DNA from: JBEHYA01 sp048498415
GTDB lineage: Bacteria; Pseudomonadota; Alphaproteobacteria; UBA9219; RGZA01
Direction of reading: 5' to 3'
DNA length: 7,912 bases
Assembly (NCBI GenBank): GCA_048498415.1
Contig: JBEHYA010000088.1
Span: 1 to 7,912 of the forward strand
In this document: piece after piece, positions 5,758-7,912 of the stretch
Layout of the letters: every line of letters begins with the position of its first letter
Position numbering within the stretch: position 1 is the first letter of the stretch
Translations under genes and position numbers: made by a program
The notes under the pieces: model-generated
The model's input: only the letters and a program-made list of their open reading frames with translations
The model's database searches: none
What the model was told of the DNA's origin: nothing

Positions 5758-7158
5758 TTACGCTTTCAATTCCCGACGAACGCTTGGCACGCGAAGGCCT
5801 GTGGTTGCCGCGCGCGAAGGCTGCGCATTATCATTGCTGGCTTTCATTTCCGCGTCCTTGATCTGCAGCCATTTCACCACGCTGCGGTCCGGGTTATCGC
5901 GGATCTCTTTCCACGTCAGCGTGCCAAGCAGATTTTTAAACGCCTTCATGGCGTCGCTATAGCGGGCGCCGGTAAGCGGCGGAATATCCACGAGCGTGGT
6001 GGTTTTGCCCAGACGCTTCAAATCCTGCAGCATCGCCTTGAAGTAAATATCCTTGGCGTAATTTTCCGCATCATCCATGACGCTGATGCCCTGGAAGGTG
6101 CGCTGGTGCGCGATTAACTGCGCCACATTCACATCCGGCTTGTCGCTGATCACGCCGCAGACAAGCGCGAGGCACGGCTCGCCCCGGCCGGCATTGGCGG
6201 TCTCTAAAATCTTCTCCGCCTTCTTCTTCTGCGCGCGGCTGAGCTTTTTGTTCAAGAGATAATCAATGCACAGCTTTTCGTCGCTTGAGGGCACCACCGC
6301 CACATGGCCCAGCACCGACTGAATATACCGCGCATTCACCAGCTTGAAGCCAAGGCTGGCCCATGCGGCGTCGCGCTCGTTCTGGTCGACGGCCGATTTG
6401 GTCAGGTCGTCGCCTTTGCGCGGCGGGCGGTTGGGGTTCAGGCGCGCGGTATCGAACAGCGCATCTTTAAACACCATCAGCGACACGTCGTTCTTTTCCA
6501 GCATCACCAGGGTGTCGGGGAATTTCGAGACATAGCCGTGCTCCGCCTTGTATGCCGCGAAATCCTTTTTGATCGATTCCACGAACAGGTGGGAGAGTTT
6601 TAATTTACGCGCCGCCGGGTCAAGAAAGGCGTAGGTATAGCTGATCGTATTGTTTTCCGGGTCCATCGCAAACTGCACGCCGCCCAGCACTTTGCCCGTC
6701 AGCGGGCATTTCAGCATGTTCGCCGCTTCCACGAAGCCGGTATCCGACGCCGGCGTCTTTAAAATGCGCTTCAGCGAGGCTTTGGTCTCGCGCTCTTCTT
6801 CCAGCGGGAAGCTGGGTTCATAGACGCTGTAAAATTCATTATACGATTCGTCGCGCGGGTTCACGCGGGCCACGCCGTATTTGCGCACGATATCCGCATA
6901 GACTTCGCGTATCGCATTGCCAATCGTCACATCGTCGCCAAAGCTGCCCTGGCGGAATTTCACGCGGTGCACGAATTCTTCCAGCGCCGGCGTCGCAAAC
7001 GTGGTTTGGTTGCGCGCGCCCTTATAAACGCCGATCAGCTGATTGAAAAAATCTGCGGCCAGCTGCTTCTTCTGCGCGTCCGATTCCTCATACGCGGCCA
7101 GCGGGGCCAGCACGGGCGGACGGGTGGTAATTTCAGCAGCGGCTTGTACGGGCGACAT
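5758..7158 (-). CDS. Uncharacterised 466-residue protein, possibly GNAT-like
   Basis: I do not recognise a named family. It is soluble in appearance: no signal peptide or transmembrane helix, and many Lys, Asp and Glu. Two segments resemble parts of GNAT acyltransferase folds: GGVQFAMDPENN at 159-170 followed by TISYTYAFLDPAARKLKLSHLFVESI at 171-196 (strand, 'P..R', helix), and QNERDAAWASLGFKLVNARYIQSVL at 259-283, which resembles the 'W..LGF' and 'Y.Q..L' end of some acetyltransferases. The Gly-rich acetyl-CoA loop of typical GNATs is not evident, so a catalytic role is uncertain. A Lys-rich helix follows at about 302-318 (NKKLSRAQKKKAEKI), and the last 30 residues look disordered. The start ATG 7158 has AAAGAG upstream. 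It is the first gene of a probable two-gene operon with the FAD oxidoreductase, 11 bp apart, which suggests a shared pathway. Confidence 0.8.
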   Translation of the reverse strand: MSPVQAAAEITTRPPVLAPLAAYEESDAQKKQLAADFFNQLIGVYKGARNQTTFATPALEEFVHRVKFRQGSFGDDVTIGNAIREVYADIVRKYGVARVNPRDESYNEFYSVYEPSFPLEEERETKASLKRILKTPASDTGFVEAANMLKCPLTGKVLGGVQFAMDPENNTISYTYAFLDPAARKLKLSHLFVESIKKDFAAYKAEHGYVSKFPDTLVMLEKNDVSLMVFKDALFDTARLNPNRPPRKGDDLTKSAVDQNERDAAWASLGFKLVNARYIQSVLGHVAVVPSSDEKLCIDYLLNKKLSRAQKKKAEKILETANAGRGEPCLALVCGVISDKPDVNVAQLIAHQRTFQGISVMDDAENYAKDIYFKAMLQDLKRLGKTTTLVDIPPLTGARYSDAMKAFKNLLGTLTWKEIRDNPDRSVVKWLQIKDAEMKASNDNAQPSRAATTGLRVPSVRRELKA

Positions 7159-7379
7159 GAAATGCTCTTTCGAAAAATGGCGTTAACGAATAAAAGCATC
7201 CTATCACATACATAATATTTTCAATGCGCTTATCGGCATTAACCGTTAAAACCATTGAATCCAGGGCTCTATTTATGGTGATCCGCAATCAGCCTATGGG
7301 TTAATATAGATCGTTCATTCATAATTTACCGCCCGGGTATTATAAGCTTCGGTTCCCATCCCCTTTCCCCCACGCCCCC
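7159..7379. other. Divergent spacer, 221 bp, before hisB
   Basis: No gene is seen. It is AT-rich compared with its neighbours and must hold the promoters for the operon to the left and hisB to the right. It has a perfect palindrome CGTTAACG at 7181-7188 and an interrupted one, TTAACCGTTAA, at 7239-7249. The hisB start is preceded by a C-rich stretch without a Shine-Dalgarno. A TATTAT at 7338-7343 could be a hisB -10, but the -35 is poor. Confidence 0.5.
7198..7224 (-). promoter_or_regulatory. Candidate promoter for the 466-residue gene and FAD oxidoreductase operon
   Basis: On the minus strand TTGAAA (-35, 5 of 6, at 7219-7224) and TAGGAT (-10, 4 of 6, at 7198-7203) are 15 bases apart. A TG one base before the -10 makes it extended. 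The spacing is short and the match modest. The element lies about 40 bases upstream of the ATG at 7158. Confidence 0.35.
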
Positions 7380-7912
7380 ATGCGCAGCGCCAGCCAGACC
7401 CGCACGACGAAAGAAACCAGCATCACCGCATCCATCAATCTGGATGGCACGGGCAGCGCAAATGTTGCCACCGGCATCGGCTTTCTCGATCACATGCTGG
7501 CCCAGCTCGCCAAGCATGCGCTGTTCGATATTGAACTCACTTGCAAGGGCGACCTGCATATCGATGGCCACCACACCACCGAAGATACCGGCATTGTTTT
7601 AGGCCAGGCCTTCAAACAGGCCATCGGCGACATGAAAGGCATCACGCGCTATGGCCACGCCTACGTGCCCATGGATGAAACCTTAAGCCGCGCCGCGCTC
7701 GATATTTCCGGCCGGCCCTATCTGGTATGGAAGGTTGCTTTCACCCGCGACAAGGTGGGCGAGATGGATACCGAACTGTTCAAGGAATGGTTCGGCGCCT
7801 TCGCCGGCCATGCCGGCATCACCCTGCATATTGAAAATCTTTATGGCGAAAACAGCCACCACATCATTGAAAGCTGCTACAAGGCGCTGGCTAAGGCCTT
7901 GAAAATGGCCGT
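7380..7912 (+). CDS. hisB: Imidazoleglycerol-phosphate dehydratase, 3' end beyond window
   Basis: Cytosolic Mn-dependent enzyme of histidine synthesis that dehydrates imidazoleglycerol phosphate to imidazoleacetol phosphate. It is open to the window end with 177 complete codons, about 90% of the usual 195-200 residues of single-domain HisB. The N-terminus is short, so this is the monofunctional form without the phosphatase domain of enterobacterial HisB. Metal and active-site motifs are visible: FLDHML at 35-40, DLHIDGHHTTEDTG at 58-71, and SHHIIE at 159-164. The other conserved blocks, such as DETLSRAALDISGRPYLVW at 99-117, are in order. ATG 7380 is the only usual start before an in-frame TAA at 7302-7304. 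There is no Shine-Dalgarno; the bases before it are mainly C. Downstream his genes are likely but unseen. Confidence 0.97.
   Translation, partial: MRSASQTRTTKETSITASINLDGTGSANVATGIGFLDHMLAQLAKHALFDIELTCKGDLHIDGHHTTEDTGIVLGQAFKQAIGDMKGITRYGHAYVPMDETLSRAALDISGRPYLVWKVAFTRDKVGEMDTELFKEWFGAFAGHAGITLHIENLYGENSHHIIESCYKALAKALKMA

Noticed and set aside
5033..5962. Open frame of 309 residues on the plus strand
   Set aside because: It lies antisense across the FAD oxidoreductase and the end of the 466-residue gene, both of which have coherent protein sequence or family motifs. Its His-, Ala- and Arg-rich composition is typical of an antisense shadow in GC-rich DNA.

Overview
The window reads as chromosomal DNA of a GC-rich alphaproteobacterium. 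The evidence is a hisZ and purA pair on one strand (hisZ is absent from many bacteria, and this pairing is, from memory, common in Alphaproteobacteria), a HemB of the zinc-independent type, and coding sequence at about 55-60% GC. The genus cannot be named from the sequence. Almost all of it is coding, and four of the genes are conserved housekeeping enzymes.

Layout. 1-246 (+) is the 3' end of a gene cut by the window edge, possibly a type IV pilin-like protein; it begins with a perfect 18-bp inverted repeat. purA (250-1542, -) converges on it with a 3-bp gap. hisZ (2038-3153, -) lies upstream of purA. Between them, 1666-2032 holds a compact unit: a small AT-richer GIY-YIG nuclease gene tightly enclosed by two perfect 33-bp inverted repeats, each of which is itself a hairpin. 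The divergent hisZ/hemB spacer (3154-3286) holds a long imperfect inverted repeat. hemB (3287-4363, +) is followed by a convergent spacer with two more hairpins of the same family as those around the nuclease gene, in the same inward-facing order but with only a few bases between them. Two minus-strand genes follow as an apparent operon: an unrecognised 466-residue protein (5758-7158), possibly GNAT-like, then an FAD-dependent oxidoreductase of the DAO fold (4523-5746). A 221-bp divergent spacer leads to hisB (7380-7912, +), cut by the window end.

Function. PurA makes adenylosuccinate for AMP synthesis. HisZ is the regulatory partner of a short-form HisG at the first step of histidine synthesis, and HisB catalyses a later step of that pathway. 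HemB makes porphobilinogen for tetrapyrroles. The oxidoreductase and its upstream partner form a separate transcription unit of unknown role.

The most interesting observation is the relation between the repeat-flanked GIY-YIG gene and the gene-less repeat doublet after hemB. They look like an autonomous and a non-autonomous form of one repeat family, analogous to RAYT transposases and REPINs. This is an inference from two loci in one window and needs a genome-wide repeat search.
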